From NCBI GenBank assembly GCA_036269075.1, contig DATASX010000007.1, positions 1 to 64,000 of the forward strand: 64,000 nucleotides of DNA. Reading direction: 5' to 3'. The notes under the pieces were generated by a model that saw only the letters and a list, made by a program, of their open reading frames with translations, made no database searches and was not told where the DNA came from. The position numbers were made by a program, and so were the translations under genes. Positions 55,329 to 64,000 of this stretch are shown piece by piece; position 1 is the stretch's first letter, and each line of letters begins with the position of its first letter. The DNA is from Sporichthyaceae bacterium (GTDB lineage Bacteria > Actinomycetota > Actinomycetes > Sporichthyales > Sporichthyaceae).

Positions 55329-56138
55329 GTGCCCGATGCGACGCCCACATCGTTCGGCGAGGACGGTGCGCGGCTGACCTACGGGTCGTACCTGCGGTTG
55401 CCCGAAGTGCTGGGTCAGCAACGCACGCTCGCCGACCCCCCGGCCCACGATGAACTGTTGTTCATCACCATTCATCAGGTCTACGAGCTGTGGTTCCAGG
55501 AAGTCCTGCACGAGCTCGAGGCGGTCCGGGCGGCCATGTTCGGTGATCGGCTGTGGCGGGCACGGCACCTGCTGTCCCGGGTCGCGACGATCGAGAAGGT
55601 GCTGATCGGCCAGGTCGACGTGCTGGAGACGATGACCCCGCAGGACTTCGGGGTGTTCCGCTCCCGGCTCGCACCGGCCAGCGGCTTCCAGTCCGCGCAG
55701 TTCCGGGAGATCGAGTTTCTGTCCGGGGCCAAGGACCCGGAGTTCCTGGAACGCTTCGTCGGGCTGACCGACGCCGAGAAGCAGCGGCTGGAACGGCGCC
55801 TGGCCGAGCCCACGCTCTGGGACGGCTATCGGCACGTGCTCGCCGCCCGCGGTCTGGCGACCGAGGGCAGCACGCCCGACGGGCGGGCGGCGATCGTCGA
55901 GTCGCTGCTGACCGTCGCCGGCGACCGCGACTCCTACGGCGCCGAGTGGGACCTGGCCGAGGCCCTGCTCGAGCACGATGCGAACGCCTGGCTGTGGCGC
56001 TCCCGGCATGTGGTGATGGTCGAACGACAGATCGGCACCCGCTCGGGGACCGGCGGCTCCTCCGGTGGGCCGTACCTGCGCAGCCGGCTGCCGGTCCGGT
56101 ACTACCCGGTGCTGTGGGAGCTGCGCGACCACCTCTGA
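55329..56138 (+). CDS. kynA: Tryptophan 2,3-dioxygenase
   Basis: Haem dioxygenase opening the indole ring of L-tryptophan to N-formylkynurenine. 269 residues from GTG 55329. 'LTYGSYLRLPEVLGQQRTLA' and the substrate-proximal His in 'LLFITIHQVYELWFQEVLHE' are family hallmarks. 'MTPQDFGVFRSRLAPASGFQ' and 'GTGGSSGGPYLRSRL' follow. The haem-axial His is in 'WRSRHVVMVERQIG'. kynB and kynU are not adjacent. Confidence 0.95.
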   Translation: MPDATPTSFGEDGARLTYGSYLRLPEVLGQQRTLADPPAHDELLFITIHQVYELWFQEVLHELEAVRAAMFGDRLWRARHLLSRVATIEKVLIGQVDVLETMTPQDFGVFRSRLAPASGFQSAQFREIEFLSGAKDPEFLERFVGLTDAEKQRLERRLAEPTLWDGYRHVLAARGLATEGSTPDGRAAIVESLLTVAGDRDSYGAEWDLAEALLEHDANAWLWRSRHVVMVERQIGTRSGTGGSSGGPYLRSRLPVRYYPVLWELRDHL

Positions 56139-56260
56139 GTGCATCGGTTCATCTGCTGTTGGGCCGGCGTGCGTGGCTTCCGCAGCCGCGCCCGCACCAG
56201 ATTGTCCACCGCCGTCGGGCACGTGCCGGACGTCCTCCCCCGGGAAAGTTGGTTCGGACA

Positions 56261-56575
56261 ATGAAGAGCGGTGCGGCGACCTGTGCGGTCGCGAGTCTTG
56301 CGTTTGTAGCCGCCACAGTGGTGAGCGGTGTCGGCCCGGCTGCGGCCGACTCGAAGCCGAGCCCGGCGGGGTCCGCCCCGAAGGCCGGCGCGGCCAAGGC
56401 CCAGGTGGCCGCCAAGCCCATGGGTGGCGCGAAGGCCGGTGGCGGGTCGACCGCAATCGCCGGTGCCGACCCGCGGATGGCGCTCGGTGTCGGCGCGGCC
56501 GGCGCCGGCGCGTTACTGCTCGGTGCACCGCTCGTGCTCCGGGCGCGGTCCCGCCGTCTGTCGGTAGCCCGCTGA
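56261..56575 (+). CDS. Small secreted Ala/Lys/Pro-rich protein paired with a sortase
   Basis: 104 residues. Signal peptide with a likely AAA-DS cleavage near residue 30, a 35-residue Ala/Lys/Gly/Pro stretch, then a C-terminal hydrophobic helix ('MALGVGAAGAGALLLGAPLV') and the basic tail RARSRR. This signal/helix/basic-tail order is that of sortase substrates, but no LPxTG is present; the residues before the helix are AIAGADPR. The class F sortase gene begins 14 bp later. It could be a substrate with a different motif or an accessory protein. Confidence 0.76.
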   Translation: MKSGAATCAVASLAFVAATVVSGVGPAAADSKPSPAGSAPKAGAAKAQVAAKPMGGAKAGGGSTAIAGADPRMALGVGAAGAGALLLGAPLVLRARSRRLSVAR

Positions 56576-56589
56576 CCGGCAAGGCAGCC

Positions 56590-57279
56590 ATGAAGCGTCA
56601 CGCCCGCGCCGGGCTGATCGGCGCGGGCGTGGGGCTCTTCACGGCCGGGATGGTCACGATCGTCGAGGCCGCGATCACGCCGCCGCAAATGCATTCCAGC
56701 GCCCCGATGCCGGCCGCGGGCCCGGGGGGACCCGCGCTGCGCACGGTGCGGCTGGGTGTGATTGTCCACGTCGACCCGACGCCGGGGCTGCTGGCCGCCT
56801 CCGCCCCGGTGCGCATCGACATCGCCGCGATCGACGTCCACGCCCCGGTGATCCCGCTCGGCCTGGCCGACGACGGCACCCTCGAGGTGCCCGCGCCAGG
56901 ACCCGGATACGGCAACGTGGCCTGGTACGACCGGTCGCCGAGCCCGGGCGAGGTCGGTCCGGCGATCCTCACCGGCCACCTGGACTCCGCCCACGACGGA
57001 CCCTCGGTGTTCTACCGGCTCGGCGCGTTGCGGCCGGGCGACCGGGTCCGGATCACCCGGGCCGACGGCAGCCAAGTCACGTTCCGGGTGGCCACGGTGA
57101 CCCGTTACCCGCAACGGAATTTCCCCGTCGAGGACGTCTACGGCAACCTCGACCACCCCGGACTGCGCCTGATCACCTGCGGCGGCGACCTGGACCCGCA
57201 CACCCGGCACTACCTGGACAACGTCGTGGTCTACGCCGACCTCGACTCGGTCACCGACACCTCGGCCGTCGGCGCCTGA
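56590..57279 (+). CDS. Class F sortase
   Basis: 229-residue membrane transpeptidase that links surface proteins to the wall. N-terminal anchor helix ('LIGAGVGLFTAGMVTIVEA'), then the sortase barrel: 'APVRIDIAAIDVHAPVIPLG', catalytic His in 'AILTGHLDSAHDGP', catalytic Cys in 'LRLITCGGDLDPHTRHY' and Arg in the same segment. The short loops and 'HYLDNVVVYA' end are typical of class F. It is coupled by position to the small secreted protein upstream. Confidence 0.94.
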   Translation: MKRHARAGLIGAGVGLFTAGMVTIVEAAITPPQMHSSAPMPAAGPGGPALRTVRLGVIVHVDPTPGLLAASAPVRIDIAAIDVHAPVIPLGLADDGTLEVPAPGPGYGNVAWYDRSPSPGEVGPAILTGHLDSAHDGPSVFYRLGALRPGDRVRITRADGSQVTFRVATVTRYPQRNFPVEDVYGNLDHPGLRLITCGGDLDPHTRHYLDNVVVYADLDSVTDTSAVGA

Positions 57280-57310
57280 TCGCGCCGGACCCCCACCGGC
57301 CGATCACCGG

Positions 57311-60300
57311 ATGGCCGGTGTGGGAAGAATCGGGACTGTGGCAGCAGATGGATCACCGGTGACCCGACTGACCCCCGTCGAACTCGATGCGCTCGGCCGC
57401 GCCTACTGGCGGCACGTCGTCGCCGAGGACCTGGGCGGGCGAGGGCAGGCCGATCTGGCCGGCGCGGTGGCCTCGCACCTGGAGCTGGCGGCCAACCGGC
57501 CGCAGGGCACGGCCCGGGTCCGGGTCCGCACGCCGCTGGTCGAACCCGACGGGTGGTCGGCCGCGGGCCGGTCGGTGATCGAGGTGGTCACCGATGACAT
57601 GCCGTTCCTGGTCGACTCGGTGACCTCCGAGCTCAACCAGGCCGACCACGCGATCGCGCTGACCGTCCACCCGCAGCCGGTGGTCCGCCGCGACGTGGCC
57701 GGCGGCTTGCTCGGCCTGGCCGACCTAGCGGCACCTGGCGCGGAGGACACCCGGGAGTCCTGGATCCACGTCGAGATCGCCCGGGTCACCGCCGACGAGG
57801 CGAGCGCGATCGAGACGGGCCTGCGCCGGGTGCTGTCCGACGTGCGCAACTCCGTCGAGGACTGGCAGAAGATGGGCGAGGCGGCGCTGCGGGCCGCCGG
57901 CGACCTGCTCGGCGGGCAGGCGGACCCCGAGGCGGCCGCCGACCCCGAGCACGGCGAGGCCGCGGATCTGCTGTGCTGGCTGGCCGACAACCACTTCACG
58001 TTCCTGGGCTACCGGGAATACGCGCTGGAGAACGACGACCGGGGCGCGGCGCTGGTCGGCGTTCCGGGCAGCGGGCTGGGGATCCTGCGCGGCGACGCCC
58101 CGCTCTCGTTCTCCTTCGACGCGTTGCCTCCCGAGATCCGCGAACGGGTCTGGGAGGACCCGCGACCGGTCATCGTGAACAAGTCGACCTCGCGATCGAC
58201 CGTGCACCGTCCGGCCTATCTCGACTTCATCGGCGTGAAGCGGTACGACGATCGCGGCCGCGTGCTGGGCGAGCGTCGGTTCCTCGGGCTGTTCGCCCGC
58301 TCGGCCTACAGCGAGAGCGTGCTGCGGATCCCGATGCTGCGGCGCAAGGTCGACGAGTTGTTCGCGATCACCGGCTTTGCCCCGAACAGCTACTCCGGCC
58401 GCGACCTGATCGAGGCCGTCGAGACCTACCCGCGCGACGAGCTCTACATCACGCCGACCGCGCAGCTGGCCGACACCCTGCTGGCCGTGCTGCACCTGAA
58501 AGAGCGCCGCCGGCTGCGGCTGTTCCTGCGCCGCGACGAGTTCGGCCGGTTCGTCTCCGCGCTGGTGTACCTGCCACGCGACCGCTACGACACCACGAAC
58601 CGGCTGCGCATCGAGGAAATCCTGATCGAGGAGCTCGGCGGGTTCAACATCGAGCACTCGGCCTGGGTGACCGAGTCGGTGCTGGCCCGGTTGCACTTCG
58701 TGATGCGGGTCGACCCGGATCGCACCGCGGGTCGGCAGGTCGACACCGCCGCGATCGAGGACCGCCTGGTCGCTGCGACCCGGACCTGGCGGGAGGACCT
58801 CGCCGAAGCCCTCGACGAACGCTACGACCCCGTGCGCGCAACGGAACTGACGGCGCGTTACGCCGAGGCGTTCCCGGCCGGGTACCGCGAGGCGAACTCC
58901 GCCTGGGCCGCCGTCGACGACCTGACCCGCCTGGAACGCCTGACCGGCAGCGACGACTTGTCGGTTCGGTTGTACGGGACCGAGGATGCCCGCCGGTTCA
59001 CCGTCTACCGCCGTGGTGACGCGGTCTCGCTGTCCGAGTTGCTGCCGGTCCTGCAGCACCTCGGCGTCGACGTCACCGACGAGCAGCCGTACCACATCGC
59101 GTGCCCGGGACAGCCTGCTCCGACGTGGATCTACGACTTCGGGCTGGCCGCACCTGCCGAGGCGCAGCCGACCGCCGCGGTGCGGGAGGCGTTCTGCGAG
59201 GCGTTCCTGGCCGTGCGCCGCGGGCAGGCCGAGTCCGACGGCTTCAACCGCTTGGTACTGCTGGCCGGTCTGACGTGGCGTCAGGTCAGCGTGCTCCGCG
59301 CCTACGCGAAATACCTGCGGCAGGCCGGCACCACGTTCGGCCAGGAATACCTGGAGAACGTGGTCACCGCCCACGTCCCGATCGCCCGGATGCTGGTCCG
59401 GCTGTTCGAGGCGAAGTTCTCCCTCGACCTCGGCGCCGCCGACGCGGCCGACCGGGTCGAGGTACTCACCGCCCTGGACACGGACATCGCGACCGCGCTG
59501 GACGAGGTACCCAGCCTCGACGCGGACCGCATCCTGCGCTCGTTCCTGACGTTGATCCGGGCCACCACCCGGACCAACTACTTCGCGCCGGAGTCGACCG
59601 ACCCGCGCCCGGCGTTGGCCGTCAAGCTCGACCCGAAGCAGGTCCCCGACCTGCCGGCACCGCGGCCCGTGTTCGAGATCTGGGTCTACTCCCCCGGTGT
59701 CGAGGGCGTCCACCTGCGCTTCGGCCCGGTGGCCCGCGGCGGACTGCGGTGGTCCGACCGGCGCGAGGACTTCCGCACCGAGATCCTCGGCCTGGTGAAG
59801 GCCCAGATGGTCAAGAACGCCGTGATCGTGCCGGTCGGCGCCAAGGGCGGCTTCGTGGTCAAACGCCCGCCTGCGCCGACCGGGTCAGCGGACGGCGATC
59901 GCGACGCGCAGAACACCGAGGGAATTGCCTGCTACCGCAGCTTCGTCGGCGCGCTGCTCGACGTCACCGACGACCTGCGTGACGGCACCGTCGTCCCGGC
60001 ACCGCACGTGGTGCGGCACGACGCGGATGACGCCTACCTGGTGGTCGCGGCGGACAAGGGCACCGCGAAGTTCTCCGACATCGCCAACGAGATCAGCACC
60101 TCCCGCCACTTCTGGCTGGGCGACGCCTTCGCCTCGGGCGGTTCGGTCGGCTACGACCACAAGGTGATGGGCATCACCGCGCGCGGCGCCTGGGAATCGG
60201 TGAAACGACACTTCCGGGAACGCGGGATCGACTGCCAGAGCCAGGACTTCACCTGCGTCGGCATCGGTGACATGTCCGGCGACGTGTTCGGCAACGGGAT

Positions 60301-62149
60301 GCTGCTGTCGCGGCACACCAGGCTGCTGGCGGCCTTCGACCACCGGCACGTGTTCCTCGACCCGGACCCGGATCCGGAGGAGTCGTTCGCCGAACGCACC
60401 CGGATGTTCGCGCTGCCGCGTTCGTCCTGGGCCGACTACGACACCCGCCTGATCTCGGCCGGCGGCGGGGTGCACCCGCGCAGCGCCAAGTCGATCCCGA
60501 TCTCACCGCAGGTCCGCGCCGTGCTCGGGCTGGACAAGTCGGTGATCGCGCTGCCGCCGAACAACCTGCTGCGCGCGATCCTGCTCGCACCGGTCGACCT
60601 GCTCTGGAACGGCGGCATCGGCACCTACGTCAAGGCGAGCAGCGAGACCCACGCCGAGGTCGGGGACAAGGCCAACGACGGGATCCGCGTCGACGGCGCC
60701 GAACTGCGCGCCGCGTGCGTCGGCGAGGGCGGCAATCTGGGGTGCACCCAACGCGGCCGGATCGAGTACGCGCTGGCCGGCGGGCGGATCAACACCGACG
60801 CCATCGACAACTCCGCCGGCGTCGACACCTCCGACCACGAGGTGAACATCAAGATCCTGCTCGACGTCCCCGGCACCGAGGCGGCCGACCGCGCCAAACT
60901 GCTGGCCTCGATGACCGACGAGGTCGCGGCGCTGGTGCTGGCCGACAACTACGCGCAGAACGTGGCGCTCGCGGTTGCGGCCGTCCAGGCCCCGGCGCTG
61001 TTGCACGTGCACTCGCGGCTGATCCGCTCGTTGGAACGCGCCGGCCTGCTCGACCGGGCGATCGAGTTCCTCCCCGCCGACAAGGAGATCGCCACCCGCG
61101 CCGCGGACGGCCGCGGGCTGACCACGCCGGAACTCTCGGTGCTGCTGGCCTGGAGCAAGATCTCCCTCTACGACGAACTGCTCGGCGGTGACCTGCCGGA
61201 TGCCCCGGCGCTGCGCGACGTCGCGCTGCACTACTTCCCCTCCGAACTGCACGACGCGTGCGTGCACTCCGTCGGACGTCACCCGCTGCATCGCGAGATC
61301 ATCGCCACCGCGGTGGTCAACGACCTGGTCAACGACGCCGGAATCACGTTCGTGCACCGGGTCCGCGAGGAGACCGCGGCGGCCTCGACCGAGATCGTCC
61401 GGGCCTACCTGGTCGCCCGCGACGCGTTCGACCTCGAGGCGTTCCGGGCCGCGGTCAGCGAGCTCGACACCAAGGTCGAGGAGTCCGTGCTGACCGCGAT
61501 GCGGTTGGCCGCGCGTCGGTTGGCCGAGCGGGCGACACGTTGGCTGCTGGCCAAGCGCCGTCCGCCGATCGACATCGGCGCCGAGTTGGCGGCCTTCGGC
61601 GCCCCCGTCCGTGAGGTGCTCGAACTGTTGCCGAAGGCGTTGTGCGGGCCGGACGCGCAGGCGTTGACCGCCCGCCGCGACGCCCTGGTCGACGCCGGGG
61701 TGCCGGCCGGGCTGGCGTTGCGGACGGCCGGGTTCGAACTGGCCTACGTGGCGTTGGACGTCGTCGAGGTGTCCCGCAGCCACAACCGCTCGTTGGCCGA
61801 CACCGCGGCGGTGTACTTCCTGCTGGCCGAGCAGCTGGAGATCAGCGCGCTGCGGGCCGCGGTCGACGGGCTGCCGCGCGACGACCGCTGGAAGGCGATG
61901 GCCCGGGCCAGCCTACGCGCGGACCTGATGGCCGCGCATGCCGCGCTGACCGCCGAAGTGCTGGAGGCCGGCGGGCCGGGCTCGGCGCCGGCCGGGGCGT
62001 TCGCGGCCTGGCGCGCCGAGGCCGGCGACGCGGTGGACCGGGCCGGGGCGGTGCTGGCCGACATCGCGGGCGGTGCCGAGGCCGACCTGGCGGCCGCTTC
62101 GGTCGCCCTGCGCGCCTTCCGCGGTCTCTTGCGCGGCACGCTAATCTGA
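57311..62149 (+). CDS. gdh: NAD-specific glutamate dehydrogenase, large (180-kDa) type
   Basis: Oxidatively deaminates glutamate to 2-oxoglutarate; catabolic type known from Streptomyces and mycobacteria (about 1,620 residues; here 1,612). The N-terminal half holds ACT-like regulatory domains. The catalytic core is near residues 760-1150: 'RFGPVARGGLRWSDRREDFR', 'KNAVIVPVGAKGGFVVKRPP' (catalytic Lys), 'GDMSGDVFGNGMLLS' and 'GGGVHPRSAKSIPIS'. ATG 57311 is used, but GTG 57338 is a possible start. Its neighbour pruA (proline to glutamate) feeds it substrate. Confidence 0.95.
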   Translation: MAGVGRIGTVAADGSPVTRLTPVELDALGRAYWRHVVAEDLGGRGQADLAGAVASHLELAANRPQGTARVRVRTPLVEPDGWSAAGRSVIEVVTDDMPFLVDSVTSELNQADHAIALTVHPQPVVRRDVAGGLLGLADLAAPGAEDTRESWIHVEIARVTADEASAIETGLRRVLSDVRNSVEDWQKMGEAALRAAGDLLGGQADPEAAADPEHGEAADLLCWLADNHFTFLGYREYALENDDRGAALVGVPGSGLGILRGDAPLSFSFDALPPEIRERVWEDPRPVIVNKSTSRSTVHRPAYLDFIGVKRYDDRGRVLGERRFLGLFARSAYSESVLRIPMLRRKVDELFAITGFAPNSYSGRDLIEAVETYPRDELYITPTAQLADTLLAVLHLKERRRLRLFLRRDEFGRFVSALVYLPRDRYDTTNRLRIEEILIEELGGFNIEHSAWVTESVLARLHFVMRVDPDRTAGRQVDTAAIEDRLVAATRTWREDLAEALDERYDPVRATELTARYAEAFPAGYREANSAWAAVDDLTRLERLTGSDDLSVRLYGTEDARRFTVYRRGDAVSLSELLPVLQHLGVDVTDEQPYHIACPGQPAPTWIYDFGLAAPAEAQPTAAVREAFCEAFLAVRRGQAESDGFNRLVLLAGLTWRQVSVLRAYAKYLRQAGTTFGQEYLENVVTAHVPIARMLVRLFEAKFSLDLGAADAADRVEVLTALDTDIATALDEVPSLDADRILRSFLTLIRATTRTNYFAPESTDPRPALAVKLDPKQVPDLPAPRPVFEIWVYSPGVEGVHLRFGPVARGGLRWSDRREDFRTEILGLVKAQMVKNAVIVPVGAKGGFVVKRPPAPTGSADGDRDAQNTEGIACYRSFVGALLDVTDDLRDGTVVPAPHVVRHDADDAYLVVAADKGTAKFSDIANEISTSRHFWLGDAFASGGSVGYDHKVMGITARGAWESVKRHFRERGIDCQSQDFTCVGIGDMSGDVFGNGMLLSRHTRLLAAFDHRHVFLDPDPDPEESFAERTRMFALPRSSWADYDTRLISAGGGVHPRSAKSIPISPQVRAVLGLDKSVIALPPNNLLRAILLAPVDLLWNGGIGTYVKASSETHAEVGDKANDGIRVDGAELRAACVGEGGNLGCTQRGRIEYALAGGRINTDAIDNSAGVDTSDHEVNIKILLDVPGTEAADRAKLLASMTDEVAALVLADNYAQNVALAVAAVQAPALLHVHSRLIRSLERAGLLDRAIEFLPADKEIATRAADGRGLTTPELSVLLAWSKISLYDELLGGDLPDAPALRDVALHYFPSELHDACVHSVGRHPLHREIIATAVVNDLVNDAGITFVHRVREETAAASTEIVRAYLVARDAFDLEAFRAAVSELDTKVEESVLTAMRLAARRLAERATRWLLAKRRPPIDIGAELAAFGAPVREVLELLPKALCGPDAQALTARRDALVDAGVPAGLALRTAGFELAYVALDVVEVSRSHNRSLADTAAVYFLLAEQLEISALRAAVDGLPRDDRWKAMARASLRADLMAAHAALTAEVLEAGGPGSAPAGAFAAWRAEAGDAVDRAGAVLADIAGGAEADLAAASVALRAFRGLLRGTLI

Positions 62150-62183
62150 CGGCGCGTCACCCACGGTCCCTAAGGAGCACATA

Positions 62184-62654
62184 GTGGCGGATCAGCAGCG
62201 CATCTCGGCGTCGGTCGACATCGCGGCACCGGCGGAGAAGGTCTGGGCAATGATCAGCGACCTGCCCCGGATGGGCGAGTGGAGCCCCGAGAACGTCGGG
62301 GGCAAGTGGATCGGCGGCGCCGCGAGTGCCGTGACCGGCGCCAAGTTCAAGGGCGACAACAAGAACGGCGGCAAGAAGTGGTCGGTCCCGGTGAGGATCA
62401 CCGACGCGACCGCGCCCCAGCGCCTGGAGTTCGTGGTCGGCGTCGGCCCGGTCAAGGGCGCCACCTGGATCTACGACATCGCTGCGACCGCGAGCGGCTG
62501 CAAGGTCACCGAGACCTGGGTCGACACCCGCAGCGGGCCACTGAAGATCGACGCGATCGGCAAACTGGTCACCGGCGTCCCCAAGCGCACCGACTACGCC
62601 CGCACCTCGATCGAGACCACCCTGGCGAACCTGAAGAAGGCCGCCGAGAGCTGA
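62184..62654 (+). CDS. SRPBCC family protein
   Basis: 156 residues from GTG 62184 behind AAGGAG. 'SVDIAAPAEKVWAMISDLPR' and 'MGEWSPENVGGKWIGGA' are the standard N-terminal strand-helix of START-like polyketide cyclase proteins; 'GATWIYDIAATASGCKVTET' follows. It binds a hydrophobic ligand by family analogy. It lies 34 bp after the glutamate dehydrogenase gene and may be cotranscribed. The palindrome at 62678 follows its stop. Confidence 0.9.
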   Translation: MADQQRISASVDIAAPAEKVWAMISDLPRMGEWSPENVGGKWIGGAASAVTGAKFKGDNKNGGKKWSVPVRITDATAPQRLEFVVGVGPVKGATWIYDIAATASGCKVTETWVDTRSGPLKIDAIGKLVTGVPKRTDYARTSIETTLANLKKAAES

Positions 62655-62677
62655 GCGCGCCACCCCCAAAAGCTCCC

Positions 62678-62737
62678 ACTTCTGCTGCGTGTCCCACCTA
62701 TCGGACGACCTTGATACGTGGGACACGCAGCAGAAGT
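62678..62737. repeat. 25-bp inverted repeat with 10-nt loop (palindrome family A, copy 2)
   Basis: Arms at 62678-62702 and 62713-62737, one mismatch. The left arm starts ACTTCTGCTGCGTGTCCCAC. Compared with copy 1 at 3003, arm positions 12 (C to G) and 17 (G to C) are changed and both partners change with them. Outer flanks CACCCCCAAA and TTTGGGGGGGTG can extend the stem. It sits between the converging SRPBCC and pruA genes and probably ends one or both transcripts. Confidence 0.92.
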
Positions 62738-62766
62738 CGGGGGTTTGGGGGGGTGGGTGCGGTGGG

Positions 62767-64000
62767 TCAGTCCATGTGCGGGTAGCGCCACTCGTGCGGT
62801 GGCACGAAGTTCTCCTTGATCGAGCGTGGGCTCGTCCAGCGCAGCAGGTTCAGCGCCGAGCCGGCCTTGTCGTTGGTGCCCGAGGCGCGGGCGCCGCCGA
62901 AGGGCTGCTGCCCCACGACCGCGCCGGTCGGCTTGTCGTTGACGTAGAAGTTCCCCGCCGCGAACCGCAGGGCGTGCGCGGCCTCGGTGACCGCCGCCCG
63001 ATCCGTCGCGAACACCGCCCCGGTCAGGCCGTAGGGCGAGCCCGTGTCGATCAGCTCCAGCACCCGGTGCCAGTCGCCGTCCGGGTAGACGAAGACGGCC
63101 AGCAGTGGGCCGAAGTACTCGGTCGTGAAGATCTCGTCGGTGGGGTCGCTGCCGAGCACGACCGTGGGGCGCACGAACCAGCCCTGCGAGTCGTCGCACT
63201 GCCCGCCGGCCACGATCCGGTTGGCCGGGCGCGACCGGGCGCCCTCGATCGCCGCGCTCAGTTTGCGGTAGGCGCGATCGTCGATGACCGCACCGAGGAA
63301 GTTGGACAGGTCGGCCACGTCGCCCATCGGCAGTGCCGCGGCGCCGGCGGCCAGGTCGTCGCCGATGCGGTCCCACACCGACTGCGCGACGAACGCCCGG
63401 GAGGCCGCCGAGCACTTCTGGCCCTGGTACTCGAACGCCCCGCGCAGCAGGGCGACGCGCACCGCCTCCGGATCGGCCGACGGGTGCGCCAGCACGAAGT
63501 CCTTTCCGCCGGTCTCGCCGACCAGTCGCGGATAGGTGCGGTAGCCGACGATGTTCTCCCCGACCGTGCGCCACAGGTGCTGGAAGACCCCGGTGGACCC
63601 GGTGAAATGGATCCCGGCGAGCTGATGGTCGCTCAGAACCACGTCGGAGACGGCTTTCCCGTTGCCGGGGAGCAGGTTGACCACACCCGGCGGCAGGCCC
63701 GCGGCCTCCAGCAGACGCATCGTCAGTTGCGCCGACAGCATCTGCGTGGTTGCCGGCTTCCAGAGCACGGTGTTGCCCATCAAGGCCGGGGCGGTCGGCA
63801 GGTTTCCCGCGATCGAGGTGAAGTTGAAGGGCGTGACCGCGTAGACGAAACCCTCCAGCGGCCGGTGGTCGGTGCGGTTCCACGTCCCGGGCGAGGAGAC
63901 CGGCTGGCCGGCCCGGATCTGCTCGGCGAAGCGCACGTTCCAACGCCAGAAGTCGATGAGCTCGCAGGCTGCGTCGATCTCGGACTGCACCGCGGTCTTG
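62767..64000 (-). CDS. pruA: 1-pyrroline-5-carboxylate dehydrogenase (5' end outside window)
   Basis: Oxidises glutamate-gamma-semialdehyde to glutamate in proline and ornithine catabolism. The frame is open to the window edge, so about 130 N-terminal residues are missing. Landmarks: 'PFNFTSIAGNLPTAPALMGN', catalytic Glu in 'LVGETGGKDFVLAHPSAD', catalytic Cys in 'AFEYQGQKCSAASRAFV', 'TEYFGPLLAVFVYPD', and 'GAVVGQQPFGGARASGTNDK'. Its product is the substrate of the NAD-glutamate dehydrogenase encoded opposite. Confidence 0.96.
   Translation of the reverse strand, partial: KTAVQSEIDAACELIDFWRWNVRFAEQIRAGQPVSSPGTWNRTDHRPLEGFVYAVTPFNFTSIAGNLPTAPALMGNTVLWKPATTQMLSAQLTMRLLEAAGLPPGVVNLLPGNGKAVSDVVLSDHQLAGIHFTGSTGVFQHLWRTVGENIVGYRTYPRLVGETGGKDFVLAHPSADPEAVRVALLRGAFEYQGQKCSAASRAFVAQSVWDRIGDDLAAGAAALPMGDVADLSNFLGAVIDDRAYRKLSAAIEGARSRPANRIVAGGQCDDSQGWFVRPTVVLGSDPTDEIFTTEYFGPLLAVFVYPDGDWHRVLELIDTGSPYGLTGAVFATDRAAVTEAAHALRFAAGNFYVNDKPTGAVVGQQPFGGARASGTNDKAGSALNLLRWTSPRSIKENFVPPHEWRYPHMD

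Overview
The window is about 64 kb of very GC-rich, densely coding DNA from an actinobacterium. The signs are GC-saturated third codon positions, frequent GTG starts, 4-bp start/stop overlaps, a maleylpyruvate-isomerase/mycothiol-transferase-like protein, the Mec-CysO-CysM cysteine pathway, a class F sortase, a giant NAD-glutamate dehydrogenase, and several gene orders shared with Mycobacterium. A lineage near Frankiales/Sporichthyales or another non-mycobacterial actinomycete is my inference; no species is claimed. The window starts inside a branched-chain amino acid permease gene and ends inside pruA.

Layout. 1-3.0 kb: LivM (partial), substrate-binding lipoprotein and LivF, closed by a 26-bp perfect palindrome. 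3.1-4.8 kb: KdpD/KdpE-like two-component pair without a pump. 4.9-10.3 kb: tandem repeat, idi, pgm, a group 2 sigma factor, an orphan GroES-like protein, a low-complexity secreted protein and a DUF3618 membrane protein. 10.4-13.5 kb: Bcp peroxiredoxin, tRNA-Leu(UAG), a ferredoxin-reductase-type flavoprotein and a secreted SGNH hydrolase. 13.5-22.3 kb: one long minus-strand operon, clpS-DUF2017-mec-cysO-cysM-hydrolase-SRPBCC-murI-MBL hydrolase-rph-rdgB-lytic transglycosylase-MDMPI-like gene. It is largely collinear with M. tuberculosis Rv1331-Rv1341. 22.4-26.6 kb: sbcD-sbcC. 26.7-28.5 kb: hppD with a divergent Lrp/AsnC regulator. 28.5-36.4 kb (minus): a helicase, a three-subunit molybdenum-hydroxylase-like operon, DUF3039, YqgE, a PAS-GGDEF protein and adenylate kinase. 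36.5-39.7 kb (plus): a CatIJ-type CoA transferase and a Tat-exported cholesterol oxidase.

39.7-46 kb (minus): a coupled lipid-modification operon (alpha/beta hydrolase, flavin oxidoreductase, DUF1365, two different CFA-type methyltransferases, DUF1295 membrane reductase). 46.1-47.8 kb: a small membrane protein and a DivIVA-like coiled-coil protein with a strong terminator. 47.8-49.1 kb: a degraded stretch with a broken DJ-1/PfpI gene and tandem repeats, lying against the 3' end of the tmRNA gene (49124-49502, minus). 49.7-55.3 kb: a degenerate GDPD-like protein, then smpB, an M23 peptidase, ftsX, ftsE and prfB. 55.3-64 kb: kynA, a small secreted protein with a class F sortase, NAD-glutamate dehydrogenase, an SRPBCC protein, a second copy of the palindrome family, and pruA.

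The points I would follow first are: CysO with its GG-ending tail encoded twice; an alpha/beta hydrolase in the same operon that keeps every residue I can check of the fluoroacetate dehalogenase active site; a molybdenum-hydroxylase large subunit that has lost its cofactor and catalytic motifs while its Fe-S partner is intact; the two-methyltransferase lipid operon; and two families of long intergenic hairpins, one with compensatory base changes between copies.
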